From assembly GCA_963709155.1 (NCBI GenBank), contig CAVPVD010000008.1, positions 403,752 through 467,751 on the forward strand: a stretch of DNA of 64,000 bases, in the 5' to 3' direction. Positions 36,244-45,024 of the stretch are shown in pieces. Below the pieces are notes generated by a model that saw nothing but the letters and a program-made list of their open reading frames with translations, did no database searches and was not told where the DNA came from. Position numbers and translations under genes: made by a program. How positions within the stretch are numbered: position 1 is the stretch's first letter; each line of letters opens with the position of its first letter. The DNA comes from Bog-159 sp963709155. GTDB lineage: Bacteria; Acidobacteriota; Terriglobia; Bryobacterales; Bryobacteraceae.

Positions 36244-36341
36244 ACTAATCACGGTATCGATCTTCCGTCCGGGGTCGCGCCTGGGCGGAGCCCAAGGCCG
36301 ACGCGACGGGCTGGCTCCGTTACCGATCGGCATGGCAACTA

Positions 36342-36372
36342 CCCCCGAGCAAGTCTCGGGGGTTTTGCTTTT
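36342..36372 (+). terminator. Rho-independent terminator right of the transposon
   Basis: Perfect 8-bp stem CCCCCGAG / CTCGGGGG around loop CAAGT, followed by TTTTGCTTTT. It ends the transposon transcript or protects the downstream RHH gene from it. Confidence 0.9.
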
Positions 36373-36645
36373 GATGGCATCGGGGTGGTGATGTCCCCGA
36401 GCGGAGGCCTTGGGCACTCAAACGCGAAGATCGCCGCAGGCGCTCCTTGTTTTGGTTTAATACGCCCGCCATTACAAACCCGCCATTAGCGTGACCAACT
36501 CCTAGGAAAACAAATTGAGAATCTCGGGGGGAAAGATCGTGACCCGTTACAGAACATAAAGGAAACGTTGCGCAGTTGTGTGCTCCCTGGATTGTAGTGG
36601 TTTCATTATCAATGCGTTTCCACGTCGCGCACTCTAACCGGTTTT

Positions 36646-36662
36646 GTTGCGCATTGCGCAAC
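36646..36662. promoter_or_regulatory. GTTGCGCA-T-TGCGCAAC palindrome upstream of the RHH gene
   Basis: Perfect 8-bp arms with a single central T lie 57 bp before the RHH start codon. A further GTTGCGCA half-site lies at 36567-36574. RHH proteins usually bind such palindromes and autoregulate, so this is the likely operator. Confidence 0.6.
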
Positions 36663-36719
36663 GGCGCTTTTTGGTGTCATGCGCCGGTCACTCCGATACC
36701 TACAGGTTAGAGGAGACCT

Positions 36720-37154
36720 ATGGTACAGAAACAAAAATCGACAGTTATCCACGGCCTGCGCATCAATGCAGAACTCAGGAATCGGATCGCGGTTGCGATG
36801 CAGAAGGACGGATTCTCAAGCCGTAGTGCCTTCATCCGCGGTGCAGTCGAACGTGAACTGGCGGGCCGGGAAAGCGGCGTCGATGCGGCAGAACAGCGAA
36901 TCGCTGCGAGTCTGGATCGCATGGCCCGGGAAATTCGCAATCTGCGGATCGGACAGCAGGCGTTATTCGCGTTCGTAGATGTTCTGGCGAAGACGTTCTT
37001 AACCTGTGTCCCAGAACCGCCGAGGGATGTGCACGAGCAAGCCGTCGCCCGCGGCAAAGCCCGCTATGACCGGTTTCTCAAAAGCGTTGGCATGGCAATG
37101 GTGGGTGATTCCCAAGCTGCCATGGCAGAGCTGTTAGGCCGTGGTCACCAATAG
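36720..37154 (+). CDS. Ribbon-helix-helix (CopG/Arc-type) DNA-binding protein
   Basis: 144 residues with GAGGAG 4 nt before the ATG. The N-terminus KSTVIHGLRINAELRNRIAVAMQKDGFSSRSAFIRGAVEREL is a beta strand and two helices of the RHH type. A coiled helical segment (AAEQRIAASLDRMAREIRNL) and a helical C-terminus follow. In mobile elements such proteins are relaxosome accessories, partition proteins or antitoxins. No toxin-like partner gene is adjacent. It lies on the far side of the putative oriT from traK, matching where RP4 keeps its other oriT-binding protein, TraJ. No sequence homology to TraJ is claimed. Confidence 0.75.
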   Translation: MVQKQKSTVIHGLRINAELRNRIAVAMQKDGFSSRSAFIRGAVERELAGRESGVDAAEQRIAASLDRMAREIRNLRIGQQALFAFVDVLAKTFLTCVPEPPRDVHEQAVARGKARYDRFLKSVGMAMVGDSQAAMAELLGRGHQ

Positions 37155-37686
37155 TAAATGCGCGAGAGAGTTCTGGAATCGGCCGCGCGGCCCGCGAACA
37201 CCCAGCGAAAACCAGGCGTCTCTCTGGCCCCTCCCGCTAGGAGGACGATGGTTCGAGACGCCAAGGCGCTCGGTGTCGATTAGAGTGGCCATTTTTATGG
37301 TGCATCTGGGGGGTCGGCCGCATTTCAACCAACGAATCGCGGTACGCGTGAGGTACTGGCCATATAGAATCACTGCGCAGCGGCGAGCGGCGTGTATCTG
37401 TCGGGCTGATCCGCTGAGTTCCTGTGAGCGGATCAACGAGGCCCTAAGCTGCTCATTCTTCGGCTGATCCGTGCCGTTTGTGTGCGCATCTAAATCCTGG
37501 CTGCCGCAGCGTGCACAGCCCGCTCCGTTTCCGCTCCACTCGCGTACTGGGCGGCTGATGCCGATCTTTGCCAGAGGCGCCGAGTGAATCGCAGGCTGAC
37601 GCCCAAGCTGTTGATCCCGCTTGCAGGCGAGGTTTCGGCAGCAGACTCCGGAAACCCCTCTGTCCATGCGATCCCCAGGAGCCCGG
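37155..37686. other. Non-coding stretch, probable right junction of the element
   Basis: No supported gene in ~530 bp. It contains a hairpin GATCCGCT ... AGCGGATC (37408-37434). The tRNA-Gln 3' end is not repeated here; TGGTTCGA at about 37249 is the only short resemblance. The element's right end may lie here or beyond the window. Confidence 0.4.
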
Positions 37687-38889
37687 CTACGCCGCTACAC
37701 TCGGGTTGGCTGCGCGCATCTCGCCGAAGAACGGTGTGCGCTCCTGCTGTACACACTCAGCAGCGTATAGGTACAAAGCGGCCGACCAGGTTTGCCAGTC
37801 CCGCCCGCTGGGCTGACCGGTCTGCGCCTTAATCCACTCGTTGAAACCCCACTCCGCCTCGTTTTCGTGCCAGGGCTTCACCAGTTCGGTCAGGGCCAAC
37901 AGCTTCCGCTTTGCCAGCCCCATCCGCCCCGCCGCGACGCATGCCGCCACATAGAACCCGCCGACAAATGGCCAGACGCCTCCGTTGTGATACTCGCCAG
38001 GCCGGTTGTATTGTTCGTATCGTGGCCGCCAGTCGGGGTCGTGACGCAGAATATAGGGAAACAAACAGGGCGGCAAATCCACGGCTAGCTCGCCCCGGCT
38101 CCGCATAGCCTCACACTCGGCCTCAATCCACGCCACCAGGTCTCGCGCCCGATCGGGCGAGGCGATGCCAGTCAGAATCGCCAGGCTGTTGCCCAGCAGG
38201 TCGAAACGGTCGCTGTTAAAGAGTTTGTAGGAATAGAGGGCGTAATAAGGCTTGGATGGCACCACAAGACCCTCGTGCTCATGGGGGTTCTTCGCGACGC
38301 CAAGGACCTCCAGACGATTCATCAACTCGCGCAGCTGACCGGCGGCCTCGTGCTGGCCATACAGAAGCAGATACGCGTAGACTAGCGTGTTCACGTACAG
38401 CCCAAAACCCATCACCCACTGCTCGTCTCGCCAGTCGCTGGTGGGTAGTTGCGAGACCATCACCATGTCGTCAGGGCTCTGGTATTGCATCCACTTCAGG
38501 GCGTTCTGAACCGCCCCATCGAGGAAATCCGGCTCGTTTGCGGATTTCCTGTATAACGCCAGGCCAAAGAGGAACAGCGGCGTCGTATCGCTGGAGCCAC
38601 GGTCAACAGGATCGTGCGCGAGTGATGGGACCAGGCCGCGCGGCGTCTGATTGCTTGCCAGCGCCACCAGCGTGCGTCGCAGCGCGTCCGCAAGCTCCTC
38701 GTTGCCGGTGACGAGAAAGCCCAGGGCTGAAATCATGAGGTCCCGCGTGTAAGGTTCCGGGTATCCCCACCCGGCGGCCCGGGGCAGTCCTTGAAACGGC
38801 CCCCGCGCGTTGTGGAGCAGGACGCGGAGGGCCGCCTCTTTGGCCCGATCGACGGAGGCAAGCGATTTCTCGTCCATAAGTAGGGCCAC
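37687..38889 (-). CDS. Six-hairpin glycosidase, amylo-1,6-glucosidase/GH100-like
   Basis: 400 residues, no signal peptide, hence cytoplasmic. (alpha/alpha)6-barrel segments: GYPEPYTRDLMISALGFLVTG, DWRDEQWVMGFGLYVNTLVYAY, then EYHNGGVWPFVGGFYVAA and a final DWQTWSAALYLYAAECV. Acidic residues in YTRDL, DWRDEQ and the HNGGVWP motif recall GH100 invertases and debranching-enzyme C-domains. The gene starts 2 nt after a GT4 gene, so it probably trims or debranches the sugar that the transferase handles. The start may be the GTG or the ATG four codons later. Confidence 0.78.
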   Translation of the reverse strand: MALLMDEKSLASVDRAKEAALRVLLHNARGPFQGLPRAAGWGYPEPYTRDLMISALGFLVTGNEELADALRRTLVALASNQTPRGLVPSLAHDPVDRGSSDTTPLFLFGLALYRKSANEPDFLDGAVQNALKWMQYQSPDDMVMVSQLPTSDWRDEQWVMGFGLYVNTLVYAYLLLYGQHEAAGQLRELMNRLEVLGVAKNPHEHEGLVVPSKPYYALYSYKLFNSDRFDLLGNSLAILTGIASPDRARDLVAWIEAECEAMRSRGELAVDLPPCLFPYILRHDPDWRPRYEQYNRPGEYHNGGVWPFVGGFYVAACVAAGRMGLAKRKLLALTELVKPWHENEAEWGFNEWIKAQTGQPSGRDWQTWSAALYLYAAECVQQERTPFFGEMRAANPSVAA

Positions 38890-38891
38890 CC

Positions 38892-40034
38892 TTACCGAAT
38901 TCCCAATCGGTCGGACACAATCTTCAGGAAACGCCTGGCAACCTGGCGATAGTCGAACAACTCGGCCACGTGTTTTCGGCCCGCTTCGCCCATCCTCCGC
39001 CGCAGACCGCTGTCTTGCATGAGTGTCAAGAGGTATTTAGCGATGTCGGGCACGCTGGCCCGGTACTCCGCTGTTCGCGGGTTTGGAAACACGACACGAT
39101 GGCTGTCGTCGATCCCGTGGCCTTCTCCGAACACCGCCTCACCGATCTTCCTCTCCTCTGCTACTTTCGCCAGGAATGCCGTTTCACCGTGGACCATCGT
39201 GTCGAGAAACGCCATCGCGTTGATCGCGATCACCGGCTTTGCGCAGGCGTTGGCCTCCACCTGGATCATTCCGAAACCCTCCAGCCGCGACGGTGCCGCG
39301 TAGATGTCGCAGGCGGCCAACAAGTAGGGCATAAAATTGTGCGAGACCACGTTGGTGGAGAAGATGACCTTCTTGTCGATGCCGAGATGCGCCGCCAGTT
39401 GGAGGTCGATCGTGTTCTGTTGTACCGTGCGCGGCTGGGGCCAGACTTTGCAGACATATCTCCAGTCGGGCGCCTCGGCATCGATCAGCGCCAGCGCCTG
39501 CATGACCTCCTGGGCGCCCTTGGACGTCGCGTCGCCGCCGACGGTCAGGATCATGATCTGGCCATCAGAGACTCCCAAAGCCTCGCGGATCGACCGGACC
39601 TTCAGGTCATCGCGGCTGCGCGGCGCGAAGCGGTCCGTGTCGCAACCCACCGGCAGCACTTCGATATTGTCTCCCCGGATGCCATCCCTGATGTATGTCT
39701 CCTTCACCCAGTTGGAGGTGACCAGGATCAGCGGCAGAGCGTTCAGCACCTCGTGGTGTGCGGCGACATAACCATCGGCGACGAGCCACGGCACGGCCTT
39801 CATCCCAAACTGCTGCGGGTGTAGGACCAAGTGCGGAAGGTGGCCCCAGAACCCTATGCCGACTACCACGTCCGGCTCGAACCAGCGGTAATACCATTCC
39901 TTTTCCAGTGGCGATTCGAAATGCACGGGGTGGACATCCACGCCGATCTCGCGCAGGCCCCGGCACAATAGCTCACCCTGCGTCGCCAGGCCGGCCGCCG
40001 ATGGTGGGTATTCGGTCAGCACAAGCACTTTCAC
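38892..40034 (-). CDS. Glycosyltransferase family 4 (GT-B)
   Basis: 380 residues from a GTG with GGAG 8 nt upstream; the GTG overlaps the stop of the PIG-L gene (GTGA). N-terminal VLVLTEYPPSAAGLATQGELL is the acceptor-side glycine loop. The C-terminal half has LTVGGDATSKGAQEVMQAL, and PSRLEGFGMIQVEANACAKPVIA, the EX7E nucleotide-sugar motif of GT4. It transfers a sugar from a nucleotide donor to an unknown acceptor in the cytoplasm. The operon with a deacetylase suggests a glycoside or glycolipid route. Confidence 0.92.
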   Translation of the reverse strand: MKVLVLTEYPPSAAGLATQGELLCRGLREIGVDVHPVHFESPLEKEWYYRWFEPDVVVGIGFWGHLPHLVLHPQQFGMKAVPWLVADGYVAAHHEVLNALPLILVTSNWVKETYIRDGIRGDNIEVLPVGCDTDRFAPRSRDDLKVRSIREALGVSDGQIMILTVGGDATSKGAQEVMQALALIDAEAPDWRYVCKVWPQPRTVQQNTIDLQLAAHLGIDKKVIFSTNVVSHNFMPYLLAACDIYAAPSRLEGFGMIQVEANACAKPVIAINAMAFLDTMVHGETAFLAKVAEERKIGEAVFGEGHGIDDSHRVVFPNPRTAEYRASVPDIAKYLLTLMQDSGLRRRMGEAGRKHVAELFDYRQVARRFLKIVSDRLGIR

Positions 40035-40699
40035 GATTGTTGCTCCGACGGTGCCGCGCGCTCTAGCGCTGCTTGTGCGGAGCCAAAGCACCAGAACCCT
40101 TCTTCTCGCGGGGTCGTCTGTGCTTCCCAAGTATCAGGCCCGAACCCGTAAAGATCCGTGATCAGCCGGCGCTTTTCAAACCAGACGCCGTCCGTCAGCA
40201 CGTCCCGCCGGTCAGCATCGTCACGAACCCGAGGCAGGTACGCCCCGCCTCCATCCTCATAGGCAAACAACCACAATCGCCGGGTGTCGACACCGCCCGC
40301 CCGCCATAGCTCAACGAGGGCCTGGCAGCACTCCGAATGCCGGCGGTGCCGTGTGTACTCGCCCCCTGGGCCGTGGGTCAGAATCAGGGTGTAGCTGGCT
40401 CCTCCCAGCAGGCGCGCGATTGTCTCCTGGACTTGCTCGACCGGCAGTGGCGCCTGGTCCGGTCCATCATCGAGACCCGCCATGTCGCCCTCCGCCCCCA
40501 ATTGCTGCAAAACCCGGCGGAACCTTGGTGCGCGGTCCGGATCCGCTGCTCTGCATAAGGTCACGATGCGCCAAAGAAACTCCGGATGGGTCAGGATGTA
40601 GCCGCCGCACCAGAGCGTCTCGTCGTCCGGATGGGCGACGACAACAGCGGCCCGAGGCCGAGGGTCTGACCTTACCTCATGGAGCGGGATGGGTGTCAT
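40031..40699 (-). CDS. PIG-L/LmbE family deacetylase
   Basis: 222 residues. AAVVVAHPDDETLWCGG carries the zinc-binding AHPDD. LILTHGPGGEYTRHRRHSECC supplies the second His pair. Family members remove N-acetyl groups from GlcNAc-containing small molecules or lipids (MshB, BshB, GPI). Overlap with the GT4 gene suggests a glycosyltransfer-then-deacetylation pair, as in mycothiol or bacillithiol assembly. No cysteine ligase is near, so that exact pathway is not supported. Confidence 0.9.
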   Translation of the reverse strand: MTPIPLHEVRSDPRPRAAVVVAHPDDETLWCGGYILTHPEFLWRIVTLCRAADPDRAPRFRRVLQQLGAEGDMAGLDDGPDQAPLPVEQVQETIARLLGGASYTLILTHGPGGEYTRHRRHSECCQALVELWRAGGVDTRRLWLFAYEDGGGAYLPRVRDDADRRDVLTDGVWFEKRRLITDLYGFGPDTWEAQTTPREEGFWCFGSAQAALERAAPSEQQS

Positions 40700-40840
40700 T
40701 GTCCTCTTCGGGAGGCGTCAGAGCATAGCCTCAGCGCACTTTCTGTGGGCGCTCGAAACATGGCGCTTTTGGTTCGAAGCCATAGTTCAAGAATGCGGCG
40801 TAGGTTGTGGCAAGGCGCCCGGACACGCCCCGGAGCGTCC

Positions 40841-42103
40841 TTACTGGCCGAGCAACCCCAGATTCAACTCCGGCGACTCAAGCGGCCGGCGGTCGAACCC
40901 ACTTACGGCAACAGATTCGCGGGGCAGCGCGGTTCCCTGCTGTCGCGCCAGTTCAAAAGACCGCATGTACAGCTCCGCCGTGTTGCTCCATACCATTTTG
41001 CGGCCCAACTTGTAGGCGTTTTCGCTCATGGCGGTCCGGCGCTTTCCATCTCGCAATAACCCTCTCACCTCACGCGCAATCGCCCTCGGGTCTGCGAATG
41101 GCACCAGTACGCCACGCTGGTTTTTCAACAATTCGGCAGCATGCCAATAGGGCGTCGAGATCACGGCTTTGCCCGCGCCGAACGCATAGGCTAACGTTCC
41201 CGATGTAATCTGGGCTTTGTCCAGATAAGGAGTAATGTAAAGATCTGCCGCTCCAATGAACTCGGTCAGCTCCTTCAGTTCCACAAAGCGGTTGTGGAAG
41301 ATGACGTTGCTTTGGAGTTTGTTTTCCCTGGCGATAGCTTCGAGGCCGCGACGGTAAGCTTCGCCTCGCGTGCGCAACTCGTTGGGGTGCGTGGCGCCCA
41401 GCACGAGATACACGACGTCGGGAAACTCCGCCACGATATCCGGGAGAGCATTGAGCACATGTTCGATTCCCTTATTCGGTGAAAGCAGCCCGAACGTCAG
41501 CAACACTTTCCTTCCGCCCACGCCGAACTGGTCCTTGTAATCATCCGGGGCGACAAATGTTACGTCGGGAATGCCATGCGGGATGAGATCGATCTTGGCC
41601 CGAGGCGCCTGGTACACTTCCTGCAAGATCGTTCGTCCCCGCTCCGTCATGACTACCAGCCGGGTTGAGTGCGCGATCAATTTCTGCATCACGCGATGCT
41701 GGTCGGCGTTCGGCTTGAGGAGAACGGTGTGAAGCGTGGCGACGACCGGCGCTGTCAATTCGCGCAGCAGGGCCAATAAGTGGCTGCCTGCCGGTCCGCC
41801 GAAAATTCCGAACTCGTGCTGAACCGAGACAGTGTCCACGTCGCTGGTTTCTAAAAAGTCGGCTGCGCGCCGGTAAGAATCCAGATTCCGCTCCTCAATC
41901 TGGAAGCGAACAACGTCTGGATACTGATAGCCCCCACCGATGTCATTGACCGGTACCGCGAAGCACCGGCTTTGGGGATGCCGCGCTGCCACAGCCCGAA
42001 GCAGGTCGGATGTAAACGTGGCAATTCCGCATTTGCGCGGGGGGTAGTTGCCGAGAAACGCGATGGTTCGAATGCTGGACGATTTTTTCACAACCTGACC
42101 CAC
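40841..42103 (-). CDS. Glycosyltransferase family 4
   Basis: 420 residues. IRTIAFLGNYPPRKCGIATFTSDLL is the N-terminal glycine loop. The middle has SVQHEFGIFGGPAGSHLL; the C-terminal half has LLTFGLLSPNKGIEHVLNALP and TSGTLAYAFGAGKAVISTPYWHA. The EX7E motif is not in its usual form. The family resembles retaining GT4 enzymes such as mannosyltransferases. GTG 42103 or the GTG four codons on is the start. A 141-bp gap separates it from the PIG-L gene, and DksA-like lies 75 bp upstream. Confidence 0.88.
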   Translation of the reverse strand: MGQVVKKSSSIRTIAFLGNYPPRKCGIATFTSDLLRAVAARHPQSRCFAVPVNDIGGGYQYPDVVRFQIEERNLDSYRRAADFLETSDVDTVSVQHEFGIFGGPAGSHLLALLRELTAPVVATLHTVLLKPNADQHRVMQKLIAHSTRLVVMTERGRTILQEVYQAPRAKIDLIPHGIPDVTFVAPDDYKDQFGVGGRKVLLTFGLLSPNKGIEHVLNALPDIVAEFPDVVYLVLGATHPNELRTRGEAYRRGLEAIARENKLQSNVIFHNRFVELKELTEFIGAADLYITPYLDKAQITSGTLAYAFGAGKAVISTPYWHAAELLKNQRGVLVPFADPRAIAREVRGLLRDGKRRTAMSENAYKLGRKMVWSNTAELYMRSFELARQQGTALPRESVAVSGFDRRPLESPELNLGLLGQ

Positions 42104-42178
42104 CTTTTTCCCGCTCTTTGCCGTCGCGATAGCGGATGGTTCCGCTAACGGCGATCAACGAGCCAGCAGAACTGCCAC

Positions 42179-42568
42179 TCACGCGGCATTGACGAGAGTC
42201 TCGCTCACCAAGTCCGTTCTCTCCTGCCCATCCCGATCGGCAGCCTCCTGGCACTGGATACAACGCGACGCCCATGGCACGGCTGCGAGGCGCTTCGTGC
42301 TGATCGCCGATTCGCACTCAATACAGGTTCCAAAGCTGCCGTCTTGAATCCGTCGCAACGCGGCTTTCACGTCACGCAGCAGGCTGGACTCTCGGTCCAC
42401 GTTTCGCATAGCCAGATCTCGTTCCGACGCGTACTGAATCTCATCCATCTGATCCGCGCTCTTCTCGATGGCGAGGTCGCCCCGCTTTCGCAATGCTCGA
42501 ATCAGTTCGGCCTGTTTTCGTTCCAGGTTCTCTCGGACCCCGCCCATCCGGTTAGGTGCTATGTGCAT
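42179..42568 (-). CDS. DksA/TraR-type zinc-finger protein
   Basis: 129 residues: a long coiled-coil (ENLERKQAELIRALRKRGDLAI ... SLLRDVKAALRRIQDGSFG) and a C4 zinc finger CIEC ... RCIQCQ. DksA-type proteins enter the RNA polymerase secondary channel and modulate transcription with ppGpp. The acidic pair at the coiled-coil tip of DksA (DxxDxA) is partly present as MRNVDRESS. It may be a general stress regulator. It heads the polysaccharide block, but control of that block specifically is not shown. Confidence 0.88.
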   Translation of the reverse strand: MHIAPNRMGGVRENLERKQAELIRALRKRGDLAIEKSADQMDEIQYASERDLAMRNVDRESSLLRDVKAALRRIQDGSFGTCIECESAISTKRLAAVPWASRCIQCQEAADRDGQERTDLVSETLVNAA

Positions 42569-43343
42569 GCCATTCTCTTCGGCCGTTCGGGCCGTCTATC
42601 GTGTTTAGCACGACATGGTCCATAATAGAATCCCTGCTATTTCAAGGCTGAGGCCGCTGTGGCAGCGTGGGTTAGCGGAAGTTCACCGGAGCCGAGATGT
42701 AAAGGCTGCACCTGGAATGCGAGATTTGCCGGTGGCGATTAGCGCTCAGGGCAGGCTCCGGATCATTACCGGCCTACGCCATTAATCCGGTTGGCCATTT
42801 CGCAACCCCGGATCATGAAAATGGGGGCGATAGCACGCTGGAGTCAGGCGGCAAAGAGAGACCGAGGTTCCATGTGGAGGTATCCCGGATCGGTTCATTG
42901 AAACCGTGAGGCAAAGTATTCGATCTGCGCTGGTCTTGCCGCCCAGAAAGGACACTACGAAGATGATACCAGCGGTGCGAGGAACCGAAAGTGGAGACGC
43001 GGATGTTCGGCAGGTTCGTGCGCGACGTGGAGCAGATGCGCGCGTGGGGGGTGGACGAACAAGGCTGCATGGCCGCGATACGCCGCCTGTTCCCGGCCTG
43101 CTTGACACCTACGCCCAGGTGGTATTCCAACCTACGCTGGATCGCCGAATTGCGCAATAACATCAATAATTTAATGAGTTTATGCCTCGATGTTCGTCCA
43201 GCCTGTTCTCAGCCTGTTAGCAGGCCCAGCCGCCAGAGGCAGCCGGAACTCGCAATGTGTCAGCGTTCCGCGGATGGCCAGATCGCCGGAACTGAATGCT
43301 CATGACGTGCGCGAGTGCGTGGGGGCTGGCAGGACGAATCCGA
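42569..43343. other. Gap without a supported gene (about 775 bp)
   Basis: One frame at 42991-43305 (+) is open with residues such as AWGVDEQGCMAAIRRLFPACLTPTPRWYS, but it lacks a ribosome-binding site and no family is recognised, so it is not called. The rest looks non-coding and less GC-rich, possibly with decayed genes. Confidence 0.4.
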
Positions 43344-44423
43344 TCAGGACTCTCGTGCGGGTGCGTCGGGCACAGCGTGGACCTGTCCCGCGGCCAGGCG
43401 CTGCTGGCGGATGAACCGGTAAATGATACGGATGAAAGCCAGCACCGGCACGGAGAGAAACGCGCCCGGAATGCCGACCAGTTCGGTGCCGGCGAAGACT
43501 CCGAATAGCACAAGCAGAGGATGCAATTCCACGCCTGCGCGCATCAATAGCGGTGACAGCACATAGTCCTGGAACACGCGATAGACGGCCAGGAATGCGA
43601 GCGCGCCCAGAACCGGTCCGCCGCTCACCGCGGTAACGATCACAATGATGACGGCGGCCGAGAAGGTTCCGATCATGGGGATGAATTCGAGCGTGCCCGC
43701 CAGGGCCGCGAGGAGGATGCTGTACGGTACCCGCAGAATGGTGAAGAAGATGGAGTAAGACGTGAAAGTGGCCAGCGACAGTATCAAGATGGCGCGCATA
43801 TAGTGGGCCAACACAAGGTTCACATCGGCAAGCAGCACTTCCATTAGGACGCGCTGCCGATCGTCGTCGATCATCTCCAGTAAGCGCTGGCGTATCTCGC
43901 GGCCATCTTTCAAGAAGAAGAAGCCGAGAATGGGGACGATGACCAAATACACCAGGTTGCTGGCCACGCTGAGTATCTCGGCACCGGCGCGCGGCAGAGA
44001 GGAGATGATCTCGCCGGAACTCTGGCTGAGCTGATCTTCCACTTTCTGCACGATTTGCGCTTTGAAGGAGTTCACACTGTCGGGCAAGGAAGCGTTGGGC
44101 TGCTCAAACCTGGCGAGCTTGGCGGGCATGGATTTGGCCAGTGAGTTGGCCTCTTCGACGGCGCGGGAGCCAATCTGGGTGACGCCCACGAAGAGCGCGG
44201 CGACAAGGATCACGTAAGCGATAGCCAGTGCGGGAGTGCGCGTGCGTTTGCCGGGCAGGAAGCGGTCGATGACGTTCACCAGCGGCGCGAGCAGATATCC
44301 GAACAGCAGCGCCACGATGAACACAAACACGGTCGTGCGCATCAGGTACACCAACCAGAGGAGCAGCAACACGAGAGCGGCAGTCCAGGTGTAGCGCGCG
44401 GCGCGCGCGTCAACGCCGAGCAT
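43344..44423 (-). CDS. AI-2E family membrane transporter
   Basis: 359 residues with the family pattern: two N-terminal membrane helices (AALVLLLLWLVYLMRT, VFIVALLFGYLLAPLVNVIDR), a third (LAIAYVILVAALFVG), a long amphipathic region, then clustered helices with PILGFFFLKDG, GTLEFIPMIG and a C-terminal FLSVPVLAFIRI. The motif LEFIPxIGP-like is conserved. Members act as exporters or Na+/H+ antiporters in several bacteria; the name comes from AI-2 efflux and is not proof of substrate. An adjacent 600-bp gap separates it from YihY. Confidence 0.93.
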   Translation of the reverse strand: MLGVDARAARYTWTAALVLLLLWLVYLMRTTVFVFIVALLFGYLLAPLVNVIDRFLPGKRTRTPALAIAYVILVAALFVGVTQIGSRAVEEANSLAKSMPAKLARFEQPNASLPDSVNSFKAQIVQKVEDQLSQSSGEIISSLPRAGAEILSVASNLVYLVIVPILGFFFLKDGREIRQRLLEMIDDDRQRVLMEVLLADVNLVLAHYMRAILILSLATFTSYSIFFTILRVPYSILLAALAGTLEFIPMIGTFSAAVIIVIVTAVSGGPVLGALAFLAVYRVFQDYVLSPLLMRAGVELHPLLVLFGVFAGTELVGIPGAFLSVPVLAFIRIIYRFIRQQRLAAGQVHAVPDAPARES

Positions 44424-45024
44424 AGTGGCCTGTAGGCATTATAGCCCGCTGGGGCGGCGGGCGGCTCGACGCGTTCGACGCGCACTCGGGCGATGCAATC
44501 GCGCTTCAAGCGAGTCTGTGCAGATGTGGCTGAGTTAGCTCGCCGTCGCCGCACTCACGCACTCTGTCACCTCGGCCCAAGCATCGCTCCAGTCGCACGG
44601 CACGGAAATATCCACTTCTGGGTATATGAAGAGTGGAAGCCGGCTCAGGTTGGTGTGGTTAGCACGCCCGACGAACGTAAGACATAATCTCGCATTTTCA
44701 GCCAGACATCGAGTCAGGTCCCCGGCCCTCAGTCCGCACAGGTGAACGCCATCGCCAGCCGCCTGCTCCGGCTGGAGGATGAATTCGGCCCTGCGGACAG
44801 AAAGCCGCGGGAGCGTTTCCGTATGGTCCTGAGCCGACTGGACCGCAAGCCAGGCTTATAGACGGAGCCACCACCGCCCCGTACAGCGACTCGGCGGTGA
44901 CCTGGACAGCGTACGCCGACCAGTAGCAGCCATCTTTGAACATCGAGCTACCACTCTTCCATCCGGTATGCCAAAGCGGGTGGCTGCGCAGTAAAGTGAA
45001 CTGCCACAGCACTAAAGCGCCATG
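44424..45024. other. Gap of about 600 bp with a gene fragment
   Basis: A short frame at 44742-44861 (+) (QVNAIASRLLRLEDEF, RFRMVLSRLDRKPGL) has normal protein composition but no ribosome-binding site or upstream continuation; it may be the tail of a decayed gene. Nothing else is recognised. Confidence 0.3.

Larger units (their letters stand above)
33407..36279. mobile_element. Three-gene DDE/AAA transposon (TniA/TniB type)
   Basis: Encodes a DUF6431-like zinc-binding protein, a DDE transposase and an ExeA/TniB-like ATPase on one strand. Candidate imperfect terminal inverted repeats are CGCGACCCC...CGG.GAA.CGAT (33407-33430) and its complement (about 36256-36279). The right repeat also lies in a local hairpin, so exact ends are uncertain and no target duplication could be read. 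It is inserted next to the putative oriT and separates the tra genes from the RHH gene. Confidence 0.6.
29729..37686. mobile_element. Integrated mobilizable element (remnant) at tRNA-Gln
   Basis: Boundaries: the left is the tRNA-Gln 3' end; the right is not fixed and is placed at the last base before the glycosidase gene. Contents in order: tyrosine integrase, HTH protein, TraL-like ATPase, TraK-like protein, oriT-like DNA, an inserted DDE/AAA transposon, an RHH regulator, and 0.5 kb of non-coding DNA. A tRNA-proximal integrase with IncP-type tra genes indicates an integrative mobilizable or conjugative element. No relaxase, coupling protein, mating-pair genes or direct repeat of the tRNA end are visible, so it is probably decayed or truncated by the transposon. 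Confidence 0.7.

Noticed and set aside
37245..37290. TGGTTCGA resembling the T loop of tRNA-Gln, considered as attR
   Set aside because: Only about 8 bases agree with the tRNA 3' end and neighbouring bases do not follow; chance is likely.
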